Part shown: piece after piece, positions 13,351-25,583 of the stretch
Layout: every line of letters begins with the position of its first letter
Numbering within the stretch: the stretch's first letter is position 1
Source of the DNA: Neocallimastix lanati (nom. inval.)
Lineage: Eukaryota; Neocallimastigomycota; Neocallimastigomycetes; Neocallimastigales; Neocallimastigaceae
Length of the DNA stretch: 64,000 nucleotides
Direction: 5' to 3'
Assembly (NCBI GenBank): GCA_016946835.1
Contig: JACVTC010000042.1
Coordinates: forward strand, 974,001 to 1,038,000
The notes under the pieces: model-generated
The model's input: only the letters and a program-made list of their open reading frames with translations
Database searches by the model: none
What the model was told of the DNA's origin: nothing
Program-made: the position numbers and the translations under genes

Positions 13351-13410
13351 ATTTTTATTATTTTAAGATAATTTTTATTATTTTAAGATAATTTTTATTA
13401 TTTTAAGATA
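13351..13410. repeat. Exact 3 x 20 bp tandem repeat
   Basis: Three identical copies of ATTTTTATTATTTTAAGATA at 13351, 13371 and 13391. Confidence 0.95.
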
Positions 13411-13540
13411 GTTTATAATTAAATAGTATTATATAAAGAATACTTTTTTTCTATTTCCTATATTTTTTCTTAGCAATTGCAATTATAATAGTAAAATTGC
13501 CATAATCAAATATATTTTTAATAATATAATTTAGTATTTA

Positions 13541-13733
13541 AATAAATAAGTGAATAAATAAATGAATAAATAAATGAATAAATAAATGAATAAATAAATG
13601 AATAAATAAATGAATAAATAAATGAATAAATAAATGAATAAATAAATGAATAAATAAATAAATAAATAAATGAATAAATAAATGAATAAATAAATGAATA
13701 AATAAATGAATAAATAAATGAATAAATAAATAA
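13541..13733. repeat. 12-bp minisatellite (AATGAATAAATA)n
   Basis: About 16 near-perfect copies. Because 12 is a multiple of 3 it leaves an open minus-strand frame encoding a repeated Leu-Phe-Ile-His tetrapeptide. I treat that as a by-product of the repeat and not a gene. Confidence 0.92.
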
Positions 13734-14001
13734 AAGAATATTGTTAGAAGTAGAAATTTATGATATAAAAACAAATGTTAAATTAGATTAAATTAATATG
13801 AATATACGAATCATATTATGTAATACATTAATTAAATAAATTAACATGTATCTAAATTTAGCCACAGTTCTTGTATAAATAGAACTGGTTTTACTTTAAT
13901 TGTAAATCTGAGGTTAGTTATTAATACATAATAATAAACATTTATTATAAAACCCATTTTAACCTTCTAAAAATAAATGAATGTGAAACATTTTGACGAA
14001 T

Positions 14002-16163
14002 GTGGTGCATTTCGACATAATTTATGTATAATCAGCATAAATATTTGTACAATGCGTATAAATTATGCAATACGCCACAACTTTCAACGTATATTTTTAT
14101 TCATTGCATTTTAGCATTAAAAAAATAAAATAAAAACTAAAAAAATAATAAATAAAAGAATAAATAAGTTTTCTGTTAGGAATTTTATTTTATTTTTATT
14201 TATTTTCAATTATTTAATTAATTTTCATTTTATTATTATATTTTATTAATAAATATTTAATAATAAAACCTTTCCATTTTATTTTATTTAAATAAAATAA
14301 ATAAAATTTTATATTTTATTATTAAATTAATTAAATAATAAGTAAAATTTATAATAATATTATTGATATTGATATTAATATAATTTAAATTATATATATT
14401 CTAGTTAATTATTATTTATAAATTTAGTGCTCGTTTAATTCTAATAAACATTTATACCATAAATCAATGATATCATTTTTATCACATTTTTTATCAATTA
14501 ATTCGGATTCCTTTTTTTAGTATTTTTTAATTAAATCACTGATTTCATCAGTTTTTTTTAATTTTCTTCTTTTTTTTTTCCAAACTCCTTCAGTTTTCCT
14601 TTTGTAATTATTATAAGATAAAGGTTCTTCTCTTTTTAAATGATAAATCAATTCATAGAAAGAAGGTTTTTGTAAAACAATTTTTTTAAGTAATTATTAA
14701 ATGATTCTGAAGCATTATTTGTTATGTGGTTTATATCGTTATAATAATTCCAATATTGAATATTATATTTATATAAACATGTCTTTTAAAATATTCCAAA
14801 AAAAATAAAAAATGGAAATAATTATATATTTGACATATAGTTTTAATATAATTATAAATATCAAATATATATTCAGGATTTATAGAAGGAAAATTTGTAA
14901 TAGCTTTATAAAACAAATAAATTTTATGATTATTTTCAACTTCATTATAACATAATTTATTTTTTTAAACTTTTAACGATCTTTTATAATGCCATATAAA
15001 ATATTTAATAGTAATATTAGAAAATATTTTAATGGCAACATTGGATATACCTTTTTCAAAATCATACTGCAAAATTTTTGGGGGTAACTATAATTTTATT
15101 ATTATATTTAATTGAACTCTTTTTTAATTCTTCAAATAACAATTCATAGGTTATTTGTTCTTTATTATTTAATATAAATAGTGATGTAGTGTAATAAACT
15201 TTTTTTTTTCTGGAGCATATACTCTTATGATAAACACTTGATAACCAAATATTGGTGCAATATAAAATGTACCATCAGCAAACATATTTTCGTTGTATTT
15301 AATAAACAATTCTGTTTGGAATGGGAAATGATGATTGAAAAATTATAATATTAGAATTTTTGTATATCATAAAATTTTCATCTCTTTCGTTTATATAATA
15401 TTCAGATTCATCTAGAATTTCATTAAATTTAGATATATCAGGAGGTAGTTGTTTTTTTATATATCTTGATATTTAGGATTTAATTAAACTATATTCAGAG
15501 CATATCAATCCAATTTCTTCAAATATTTCATTATATATATGTTTTGGATTTATATCAAATGGAATTGAGGTTTTTCTAATTTCATTTTTCATTTTATATC
15601 TTACTATTGATACAGATGCATCATATTCTTTTCTGGATGAGTATGTATGTTTTCATATTTTATTACTTTATTATTATCATTTAGAATAATGTATGATTTA
15701 CATTTTTTAACTGTTTTATATTTAGTACATTTGATTACTGTTGTATTATTCGTTATATACTATAAATTAAATTTATATTTTCTTTTTACAATGATTTGGT
15801 TTTTTTCTTTATTAGTTTCATTTATTTCTAATTGATCATCCATTTATTATAAATATTTTAAATTAAAAGTTTTATTTTTTAATTTTTTTTTGTTCTAATC
15901 TATTTTTTTATCTTATATTTTACTTTTTTCTTTTTTTTTATTTTTTATTTTACTTTATTATTTATTTTTTTTATTTATTATTTTACTTTATTATTTATTT
16001 TTTTTTTTTTTTTACTATAAATGTTAATAAAAAAAAAAATTATAAAAAAAAAAAAAAAAAAATAAATTTAACCCTATCCTATTCATTTATTTTTACAAGC
16101 CACATTGTAATATATTAATAAATGATCAAACATAAATTATGTATAATAAATGTAATACGCCAC
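14002..16163 (-). mobile_element. Mutator-like DNA transposon, decayed copy 1
   Basis: It encloses a decayed transposase gene on the minus strand. The left end 14002-14033 (GTGGTGCATTTCGACATAAT and on) is inverted relative to the right end around 16123-16163. The same terminal sequence, inverted, closes copy 2 at 22984-23015 (about 27 of 32 positions match). A 72-bp direct repeat (14066-14137 and 16151-16222) shows that another left-end copy starts right after this element. Ends are inferred from these matches; no target duplication was established. Confidence 0.55.
14424..15843 (-). pseudogene. MULE transposase relic (copy 1)
   Basis: A degraded paralogue of the minus-strand gene at 21088-22506, matching it along its whole length from ATG 15841-15843 (MDDQLEIxETNKEKNQIIV) to TAA 14424-14426. 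Several frameshifts and stops break it: the frame is lost in the FLYWCH-like N-terminus near 15620, and there are more near 15330, 15085, 14780 and 14700. It still carries the Gln codon (CAA) at the site where copy 2 has a stop (sequence NNKEQITYEL), so each copy has independent lesions. It cannot encode an active transposase. Confidence 0.75.
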
Positions 16164-16222
16164 TATTTTCAACGTATATTTTTATTTATTGTATTTTAGC
16201 ATTAAAAAAATAAAATAAAAAC
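16151..16222. repeat. Second copy of MULE left-end sequence (direct repeat)
   Basis: TGTAATACGCCACTATTTTC and on, through TTTTAGCATTAAAAAAATAA, repeats 14066-14137 in the same orientation with only scattered substitutions. It marks either the left end of a further, mostly lost element or a target that carried the same repeat. Confidence 0.8.
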
Positions 16223-16339
16223 AAAAAAAAGAATAAATAAAAGAATAAATTATAGAATCACGTAAAAATATATATATATATATAATAAAAAAAAAAGACT
16301 AGAAAGGAAGTTTAGAAGAAATGTATTTAACTTTATATT

Positions 16340-17068
16340 TCTAAAAAAAAAAAAAAATAAAATAAAAAATCCAAAATAATACTGATGATGAATCTGGAAA
16401 TGAAGAAAGAAAAAATAAATTATTTTGTTCTTTTACAAACGAACATATAACTAGCAGCATTATAATGTTAAAGATAGCAATAATAAAAATAACAATACTA
16501 GCAACAGTTCTTGTAGTAGTACCAAAAATTATATTAATATAATAAATGAAGATAACAATAAGAACAATATTAATGAAAGCGTAATTAGTGTACTTTCTCA
16601 AACACCAGCATTGGACTATGAAGAAAAATAATAAGTAATACATTAACGTAGTTAATTCTGCAAGAGATTAATTTCACATTGTGGTTCTCTAAATAGTGAA
16701 ATGATTGAACATCTTACTAAATATAAAGTAATTCATTTATTAAAGTTAAAAGGATACAATCATTGGTTAGATGTTATTAATGAAATATTGTAAATATATT
16801 GTTTCGGAATCTCTCTATGGGTTAATTGTTACTAAATAATATAACGTTTCTAATTTGTGGATAAAAATAAAACTTGATTGGAAAAATATAAAATTTAATG
16901 AATGGTTTTTATTCATCGGTGTTAATAGAGATAACCCGTTTGAAATTAACAAAAATATAATCATGAAGAATCTAATTCATAAATTAATATATATATATAT
17001 ATATATAATAAAGTTAATCCAATTGATATTGATAAATTAATGTAATTTTGTCCTTTTAAGCTTAAAGA

Positions 17069-17102
<34 letters not shown>

Positions 17103-18134
17103 AAATTTTCAAGCAAAGAACAATTTGATACCTTTATCCCAAATATTTCAAAAAATATAAAATACAAAAATTGTAATAATGGTAATAATTATGAATCAAA
17201 AAAAATATATATATATATATAAATCTGAATACAATATAACTATTAATAATAAAGAATATCCTAAAGTTGTATTGTGTGAATTTGTAAAAAAATGAGAATC
17301 TCTATATACGAGAATAAATAGATTATTACAAAATATAGTGATAAATAAAATCATTTTGCCTGATAATAATGATATAGATGGTGAAAAATTAGAAAGTATA
17401 ATTAGTAATTATATAGAAATTGGTTTTGTTGATATATTTAATAGAAGAAAGAGCGGTCATACAGAATAGTAAGTATAGGAAATCAATTCAAGGAAAGGTG
17501 TATCATGATTATTATTATAATAATTATACAAAATATAATTGGATTGCTTTCTTTAGTATTGATGAATTTATTACTGTTAATTATAAATATAATCATGTTT
17601 TTGAATTTTTAAACTATTGAATATGATAGAATTAAAGTTCAGTAGACAACAGAAAATTATTTTATGAAAATTAATCGATTATTGAAAGATTTTTAAGAAA
17701 AAATAAATTTAAACATTCAAAAGGAGTTAAAACTTTAATTAAATTCAAAGACTATAATTACGAGTTATTAAATGGTGGACCTGTTGTTCCAAATAAAGCA
17801 TCTGTTATTGCAAATGTTTATAATAAGAAAAAAAATAAAGAGTATTCAATAGGACTATTGACTCTGAGATTTATTATAATACGTCTGTTTATTTAAACCA
17901 TTTTTATAATAAATCAACTGAAGAATTTATTAAAAGAAAATATAACAAAAAGAAAAAATAAAAAAAAAAAGGCAAATCTTGTAGATATATATATTCAATA
18001 ATGCTGAAAACCAAAAGTGTAGCATTAACACCTTAAGTTTCATTGACTACATTGATAAACACCTATGTGAAAATGCAAATATACCTCCTATAGTGATTAT
18101 TGTGTTGTCAAAGAATTAAATAATGATATATTAT
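16340..18134 (+). pseudogene. Unidentified plus-strand gene relic
   Basis: Protein-like sequence with normal amino-acid mixture appears in switching plus-strand frames. Blocks include SVISVLSQTPALDYEEK near 16600, LTKYKVIHLLKLKGYNHWLD near 16710-16780, LWIKIKLDWKNIKFNEWFLF at 16855-17040, NNKEYPKVVLCEFVKK near 17250, and GKVYHDYYYNNYTKYNWIAF at 17490-17560. Stops and frameshifts are frequent, and poly-A and (TA)n tracts have expanded inside. I do not recognise the family. The relic lies next to the MULE ends and is cut on its right by the solo LTR at 18135. It could be cargo of a MULE or an older host gene. Confidence 0.45.
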
Positions 18135-18742
18135 TGTAACGAATCTTAAAAAACTAGAAATTAGAATGCTGGCATAGTGATTAGTCACTATGACCTCAGC
18201 CTGAACCACTAGGGTTCGACTCACACCTTTACTAAAATTTTATATCATTTAAATTTTAAAGAATTTTTATACTTCATTTCTGTATTTGTTTCTGTATTTG
18301 TTTCTGTATAAATTTCTGTAAAAAATTAACAAAAGAAATTCTTAGAAATTAATAGAAACAAATCAGATAGAAATTCTATTTTAATTTATCTTTTATCATT
18401 ATTTCTTTTAGATTCTTTTTAACCGAAAATAATCAATTTTTATGAAACTTTTTAATGATTTTATGGTTTTAAATTTTTATGGATTTAAATTTTGAAAAAC
18501 TATAAATAGGAGTGAATTTCGCAGCCAAAAAAAAAAATATTTGAAAAATTGTGTTTTCATTAATTATTGAATTAATTAATAAGTAATTCGAAATATTACA
18601 ATAATTAATCTTTATAATTAATATTTTTAAATTTCTTAATTAATAAAACTATATTTTAAAAAACCAAATTACTTATTAATCAAAAAGTGCTTACCTATTG
18701 TGTTACACTCTTTAAAACACGGATATTCCAATATTCGTTACA
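18135..18742 (+). mobile_element. Solo LTR, TGTAACG family
   Basis: 608 bp beginning TGTAACG and ending CGTTACA, flanked by the 5-bp duplication ATTAT at 18130-18134 and 18743-18747. It shares with the RT-G LTRs the 5' module (hairpin 18173-18192, GGTTCGACTC at 18213-18222), a TATA box (TATAAATAGG at 18501) and the block AAGTAATTCGAAATATTACA. No internal element remains, so it arose by LTR-LTR recombination. It interrupts the relic at 16340-18134. Confidence 0.92.
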
Positions 18743-20447
18743 ATTATATTAAAACCAACAAAATACCAACAAAGAACATATATATTAAAATATTGATATG
18801 CTAAAATTTGGAATATAACAAATATTATATTTATATAAAAAAAAATATTATTATTTATGTCAATTTTAAAAAAAAAAAAAAAAAACCATTTAAATTACAT
18901 TTATTTATATATTTATATTTACATAAAATTATAATAACATGTTAAACACATATTAGGACAATATCTTTATACATTAATAACTAATTTATAGTTTGATATT
19001 TTAACAAATAATCTCTGGTCTATAGGAAACATACTCTATTTATACATAAAAGAATTTACTCTGTAATAAACTGTTTCCATACTATGAATATGTGAAATAA
19101 AATATAATATACAAAGATTTAAGAAATCATATTTTTAAACATTTTTTTTAGCATAAAATAATACTTAGAATGTAGCTATTTTAACATGTATTATATATAT
19201 CAATATAGTATATTTATATAAAAAGAAATAACGAAAAGGACTATATATCAGAAATCTTATTTGAAGTAATTTTAAATATAATAAAATTTAAATATTCCAG
19301 GAAAACATAATAGAATAGTAATTCCTACCTTGAAATGTGCTCAAAAAAAAATAATAATGCTATTATTATATATACCTTTAAATGGATTTAGATAATAACT
19401 ATTTTAATATAATCATTATACAAATTTTGTAATTAAAGAAAATTCAAATATATAAAATTATTTCATAAAAAATTTGAATTTTAGGGAGGAATAAGCAATA
19501 ATAAAATGAAGTATATACAATATTTATCCTTGGAACTGATTATTTAAAATAATATTTATCTTGGAAATAAAAAAAATAGCATAATATGGAAAAATAACAA
19601 AAAAAAAAAAATTAACATACAAAAAAATTAAACCTAATCAAAATATGAAATCTTAATCAATTATGAAATCTCTTATTTACCAATAAGTCTAAATGAATAG
19701 AATGATTTATTATAAATTCCATCAACTTTAATATTCAAAGATTTTGATTTATTAGATACATTGATATATAATAGTTAATAATTTAATTTAATAGTAATTG
19801 CTAAAATTACAAAACAAAAATACAGAAAAGTTAGCAATAATTTTTAAAGTCGATTATAATTGAAAGTAATGTAAATCCCAATATATAAAAAGTATTCGGG
19901 ATTCATAAATTAAGAAGATATACCTGCAAGAGAAAGGATTCTATCATACAAATGGTTAGAAAAGAAATACTTTATAATTTAATAATATCAAGTGTACAAT
20001 ATTATAAAATAGGATAATTTCATTTACATATATTTACCAGTAAATCAATTTTTCGTTACTGAATAACTGAATAACCAGGTTTAAGGGAGGAATGATAAAA
20101 TATTTGAAATATATGAAAAATAAGTTTATAATGTATTGAAAAACATTGTAATATAAATAATATATAAGTCACAATTTACAAATATATAAGTATTTAATTT
20201 AGAATATTTAAGTACGAGTAACTATTTATTATATAGTACATTAATAAATTTGACATAGTTATACACTTAAAAGTAAATATAATTCTGAAAAAAAAAAAAA
20301 ATTACACAATTTTCAATATACAAATAATTTATTAAATTTATTAATAAAAATAACTGTGACTTATCTATTTTTTAATTTATTTTTGCATAAATGTATAAAG
20401 AATAAAATATTATTTTATATTGTAACATATGTTTTATATTTCTATTC
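18743..20447. other. AT-rich region with purine-tract motifs
   Basis: No open frame of note. Polypurine-tract-like strings recur: TTTAGGGAGGAATAAG near 19483, TTAAGGGAGGAATGAT near 20080 and TTTAGGGGGAATG at 20474. They could be successive 3' ends of decayed retroelements. Otherwise I see nothing. Confidence 0.4.
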
Positions 20448-20484
20448 AACTCTAACTTTATCCAAAGTTAGAGTTTAGGGGGAA
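20448..20484 (+). promoter_or_regulatory. Perfect 12-bp hairpin plus polypurine tract
   Basis: AACTCTAACTTT (20448-20459), loop ATCC, AAAGTTAGAGTT (20464-20475), followed directly by TAGGGGGAA and the TGTTAG start of an LTR. The layout is that of a 3' polypurine tract priming plus-strand DNA synthesis. Confidence 0.6.
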
Positions 20485-20702
20485 TGTTAGAAATATAAAT
20501 ATATAGTTTTATAATTAGATTAATTTAAGGAGTAATGTCATATATTTTAATATATCTGTGTAAGATATATGATAGGTAATAATAATAAGACGTATATTAT
20601 GTAAACTATAAATACCACAAAAATGTATAATTTTATAAATAGATGTCATTCTAATTTTTTTAATATAATAAAGATATTTTTATTTCTAAAAGTATTTTAA
20701 CA
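20485..20702 (+). mobile_element. Short 3' LTR, possibly Copia type
   Basis: 218 bp from TGTTAGAAATATAAATATA to TATTTTAACA (inverted TGTTA/TAACA ends), preceded by a polypurine tract. No matching 5' LTR or pol gene is seen in the window. It abuts and apparently removed the left end of MULE copy 2. Confidence 0.5.
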
Positions 20703-21087
20703 GTAAAAAAATAAAATAAAAACAAAAAAATAATAAATAAGTTTTCTGTTGAGAATTTTATTTTATTTTATTTTTTTCTAATTTTATTTTATTATTATAT
20801 TTTATCATTAAATATTTTAATAATAAAATCTTTCCATTTTATTTTATTCAAATAAAATAAATAAAATTATATATTTTATTATTAAATTAATTAAATAATA
20901 GAATAAAATTTATTATAATATTAAATATTTATTATTAATAAAATTTAAATATTGATATTGATATTAATAAAATATTTTGATATTGATATTAATAAAATAT
21001 TTTGACATTGATATTAATAAAATTTATTGATATTGATATAAATATAATTTAAACTATATATATTCCAGTTAATTATTATTCATAAAT

Positions 21088-22506
21088 TTAGAGTGTGTTT
21101 ATTTCTATTAAACATTTATACCATAAATCAATGATATCATTTTTATCACATTTTTTATCAATTAATTCGGATTCCTTTTTTTTTTGTATTTTTTAATGAA
21201 ATCATTGATTTCATCAGTTTTTGTTAGTATTCTTTTTTTTTTTCCAAACTCCTTCAATTTTCCTTTTGTAATTATTGTAAGATAAAGATATTCTCTTTTT
21301 AAATGATAAATCAATTCATATAAAGAAGGTTTTTTGTAAAACAATTTTTTTAAGTAATTGTTAAAAGATTCTGAAGCATTATTTGTTATGTGGTTTATAT
21401 CGTTATAATAATTCCAATATTGAATATCATATTTATATAAATAAGTCTTATTAAAATATTCCAAAAAATTTAAAAAATTGAAATAATTATAAATTTGACA
21501 TATAATTTTAATATAATTATAAATATCAAATATATATTCAGGATTTATAAAAGGAAAATTTGTAATAGCTTTATATAACAAATAAATTTTATGATTATTT
21601 TCAACTTCATTATAACATAATTTATTTTTTTGAACTTCTAACGATCTTTTATAATGCCATACACAATATTTAATAGTAATATTATGAAATATTTTAATGG
21701 AAGCATTGGATATACTTTTTTCAAAATCACAACGCGAAATTTTTGGTATAACTATAATATTATTATTATAATTACTTTCATTCTTTTTTAATTCTTCAAA
21801 TAACAATTCATAGGTTGCTTATTCTTTATTATTTAATATAGATAGTGATGTAGTATAAAAACTATTTATTTCTGGAGCAAATACTCTTGTTATAAACACT
21901 TGATAACCAAATATTGGTGCAACATAAAATGAACCATCAGCAAACATATTTTCGTTGTATTTTATAAACAATTCTGTTTGGAATGGGGAATGATGATTGA
22001 AAAATTATAATATTAGAATTTTTGTATATCATAAAATTTTCATCTCTTTCGTTTATATAATATTCAGATTTATCTGGAATTTCATTAAATTTTGATATAT
22101 CAGGAGGTAGTTGTTTTTTAATATATCTTGATATTTGGGATTTAATTGAATTATATTCAGGGCATATCAATCCAATTTCTTCAGATATTTCATTATATAT
22201 ATGTTTTGGATTTATATCAAATGGGATTGAGGTTTTTCTAATTTCATTTTTCATTTTATGTTTTACTATTGATACAGATGCTTCATATTCTTTTCCTGGA
22301 TGAGTATGTTTGTTTTCATATTTTATTACTTTATTATTATCATTTAGAATAGTGTAAGATTTACATTTTTTAACTGTTTTATATTTAGTACATTTAAATA
22401 TTTTTGTATTATTCGTTATATACCATAAATTAAATTTATATTTTCTATTTACAATGATTTGGTTTTTTTCTTTATTAGTTTCACTTATTTCTAATTGATC
22501 ATCCAT
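21088..22506 (-). pseudogene. MULE transposase with FLYWCH-like zinc finger
   Basis: Minus strand from ATG 22504-22506 to TAA 21088-21090 (473 codons if repaired). N-terminus: a FLYWCH/WRKY-type finger (FNLWYITNNTKIFKCTKYKT, a second Cys 8-9 residues on, then HTH). Middle: a MULE transposase core reading MFADGSFYVAPIFGYQVFIT with its catalytic-type Asp. C-terminal part: NHITNNASESFNNYLKKL with the conserved Glu. Breaks: a frameshift near 22000 just before the core, a TAA replacing Gln in NNKE-stop-ATYE (about 21819), and a frame slip in the A run near 21180. Known of the family: DD[E/D] cut-and-paste transposases of the Mutator group. It is much less decayed than copy 1, so it was active more recently, but it is not functional as written. 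Confidence 0.8.
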
Positions 22507-22599
22507 TTATTATAAATATTTTAAATTAAAAGTTTTATTTTTTATTTTTTAATTTTTTTTGCTTTAATCTATTTTTTATTATCTTATATTTTATTTTAT

Positions 22600-22601
<2 letters not shown>

Positions 22602-22637
<36 letters not shown>
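22602..22637. repeat. T homopolymer
   Basis: A T run of about 36 nt just upstream (minus-strand sense) of the MULE copy 2 start, followed at 22640-22835 by TATTTTACTTT-type low complexity and (AT)n at 22843-22863. Confidence 0.9.
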
Positions 22638-22639
<2 letters not shown>

Positions 22640-23015
22640 TTTATATTTTACTTTATTATTTATTTTTTTATTTTATATTTTACTTTTTTTTTTTATATTT
22701 TATAATTTACTTTATTATTCTTTTTTTTATATTTTATATTTTACTTTATTATTTATTTTTTTTATTTTATATTTTACTTTTTTTTTTATTTTTTTTATTT
22801 TTTATTTATTTTTATTTATTTTTTATTTTATTACTTTATTATATATATATATATATATATATATTTTTTTACTGTAAATGTTTTTAAAATTAAAAAAAAA
22901 AAAAAAAAAAATAAAAATAAAAATAAAAATAAATTTAACCCTATTCCTATTCATTTATTTTTACAAGCCACATTGTAATACATGATCAAACATAAATTAT
23001 GTTGAAATGCAATAC

Positions 23016-23525
23016 TCCCTGAATAAATAAAATAAATGATATAACTTCTTCCAATAAGATAAACGAAACTGGCTAACTTTATCAGTGAATAATTTATTGA
23101 ACTACATCAAATCCTTTTATATATTCATTATTAAATTAGTTATAATTATATTTTTTACTTAAACACAGCCATAAATATAATAAATTTTATTTATTTATTT
23201 AATATTTAATCATTAACTTTAAATAATATGGTTTAGTAAATTTCATAAAAATAGGAAATAACTTTTTTTTTATTTTATTTCACACAATAATTAAAAAAAA
23301 TAATAGAAGATCTTAAGATGTTAAATCTTTAATAGGAATTATTGTTATTCTTTTTCCAAAAAAAAAAAATAATAAATAAATAAATAACAGATGATTAAAA
23401 TAATTTATTTATTTGACCTATACTTGATTTAATTATAATAATAATATTATAACTATATGATATGATATGATCTATATACTTTGTTCTTCCTAAATCTTTT
23501 ATTATTTTATTAATTTTATTAAAAA

Positions 23526-23556
<31 letters not shown>

Positions 23557-24588
23557 ATCATTACTTTAATCTATTCATAGATAATTTACTTGAAATATAA
23601 ATTTTTTATAGATTGAAATACATAAAAAAAATAAAAATACTTTTTGATCAATTTAATATTTAAATATTTTTTTTCTGTTAAGCAGTTATTAAACCTAAAT
23701 TTAATTAAAGATCTTTAAAAAAAAATAAATAATAAAATTAAAATTACAAATTAAATTCTTTTACTATTAAATAAATAAATAGATAAATAGATAAATAGAT
23801 AAATATATTAATATACTTATTTATTCATACACTAATATATTAATATACTAAGTATATGAATAAATAAATAAATAAATAATAAATAAATAAATAAAAAATA
23901 AATTAATAATAAATAAATAAGTACATAAATTAATAAATAAATATTTTTCTGTTAAGCGGTTTATGATGAAATTAAAAACTTTAATTATTAATGAAATAAA
24001 ATAAAATTAAAAGATTCAAAAAAAAAAAAATAAAATAAAGAAACAAACAAAAAAGTGATGAAAAGAAAAAATTTATTATAAAAAAAAAAAAAAAAAACAT
24101 AATTAAAAATAATGATAGACTTATAATTTTTTATTATTTTTTTTTACTTTGTATAAATATATTATTATTTCTTTATTAATGGTAATATTTTCTATTCAAG
24201 AAATTAATTCAAGTTAAACCTCGGTCTAATAATGACGTGAAGGATCTCTTTCTTCTAGGATCATTTTTATATAAAAAAAAATTATTATTTTATATTATAT
24301 TATTGTTAATATTTATAAAATTTTTGATTATTTTTAATGTTACACAATTATATAAATTTACTTTTTTTATTACTTTTTATATAATTGCATTTTATTTAAA
24401 AGAAAATATTAATTTAAAGTATATATATAGGTAATTATTATGTTTCATCTTATTTGAAAAATAAATTTGGTAAAGATATTAAAGCTTTAGAATAAATATA
24501 TGTAATAATATTAAATATGATTATTGCTATGATTCTTTTTTTGTTTAAACCCGATTTATCCTATAATTTTTTTTTAAAAAAAAAAAAA
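23016..24588. other. AT-rich intergenic region
   Basis: AAATAGAT/AATA microsatellites at 23770-23945, several A runs, and a twice-used phrase TTTTCTGTTAAGC at 23671 and 23946. No gene is supported; the 65-codon frame at 24237-24434 is I/F/L-rich low complexity. Confidence 0.6.
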
Positions 24589-25229
24589 AAAAAAAACATC
24601 ATCTAAAATTTATAAACCAAATATTTTTCATTTCAAACAACGATGATAAAAATATAGAGGATTTTATTAATAGTATTTATGGTATTCCCGAGTTAAAATG
24701 TATACATTCAAAAGATTTTATTAATACTTTTTCTAAAGTATGTGAAACCCTTTTTATATGAATATTAAAATTACTAATAATATTAATAATTTTACTATTA
24801 CTAATTTTAAAGAATATAAATTAAATAAAAATAAGTTGAATGATAATCACTCGAAAAATAGTTATATTAAACGTAAAGTTTGATGGTTTGGAAACAAAGA
24901 TTTATTAGATATTAATTTTGAATTAAAAAAAATATCATATAAAATGTAATGATTGATGTGATTATTTTTATGAGGAAATAGGTTAAATTTTTGTAAAATA
25001 TTTAAAGATAACTATTGAAATGATGAAAAATTATCAAAAATTTCAAAAATATCCTGAATATATACTCTATAAAAGTGAAAATGATAAGACAATTGTAAAT
25101 AATTATTATTATTCTATAATTATAAGATGGTGTGTTATTGGATCTCTAATTTATAAGAATAAATCTAAATCTAAATTTGTTATAAAATACTTTGATAGAA
25201 TTATTAAATTCTTATGTTCCATTAACTAA
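24589..25229 (+). pseudogene. Second unidentified plus-strand gene relic
   Basis: Protein-like blocks occur in three successive frames: NNDDKNIEDFINSIYGIPEL near 24637, then KITNNINNFTITNFKEYKLN near 24770, then YPEYILYKSENDKTIVNNYY at 25053. The longest intact piece is 25020-25229, ending KYFDRIIKFLCSIN-stop. Amino-acid mixture is normal but frames break repeatedly. I do not recognise the family. Confidence 0.4.
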
Positions 25230-25457
25230 TAGTTTTAAAGAAAACAAAGTACTTTCTTGATTGTATTGAAATAGAAATAGAAGATTTTGAAGATATGGAA
25301 GAATAATTTGAAGATTATCAAGAACTATTTTATAGTACAATTTCATTAATATTGAATGACAAATTTAATAATAATTTTGAAATAATATATAAATAAATGA
25401 ATAAATTAATAATATATATATATAAATATATATATTTTTAAAAAAAAAAAAAAAAAG

Positions 25458-25491
<34 letters not shown>

Positions 25492-25583
25492 TCTATAATA
25501 AATAAAAAAAAATTATTACCACTAAGTTTTAATAATTGACTATTCATTGAGTGAAATTTATATATAATATAAAAAATACAATT

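Larger units (their letters stand above)
12366..14001. other. AT-rich intergenic region
   Basis: No gene seen. Contents: an A run of about 39 nt at 12629-12668, the 20-bp triplication at 13351-13410, the 12-bp minisatellite at 13541-13733, and a motif around 12796-12840 (ATAAAATGGAAATAAAAACT and on) that recurs near 1872-1917. Confidence 0.65.
20703..23015 (-). mobile_element. Mutator-like DNA transposon, copy 2
   Basis: Colinear with copy 1 from about 20703 (AAAAAAATAAAATAAAAAC) through the transposase gene to the right inverted end 22984-23015 (GATCAAACATAAATTATGTT and on). The left terminal repeat is missing, replaced by the LTR ending at 20702. It also shares the small palindrome TTACAAGCCACATTGTAA near 22961. 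Confidence 0.6.

Noticed and set aside
13538-13774. Minus-strand frame encoding (LFIH)n
   Set aside because: The 12-bp minisatellite keeps any frame open; no flanking coding signal.
20448-20490. Helitron 3' end (hairpin near a CTRR terminus)
   Set aside because: The hairpin is followed by a polypurine tract and a TG...CA LTR; no CTRR end or Rep/helicase sequence is seen.
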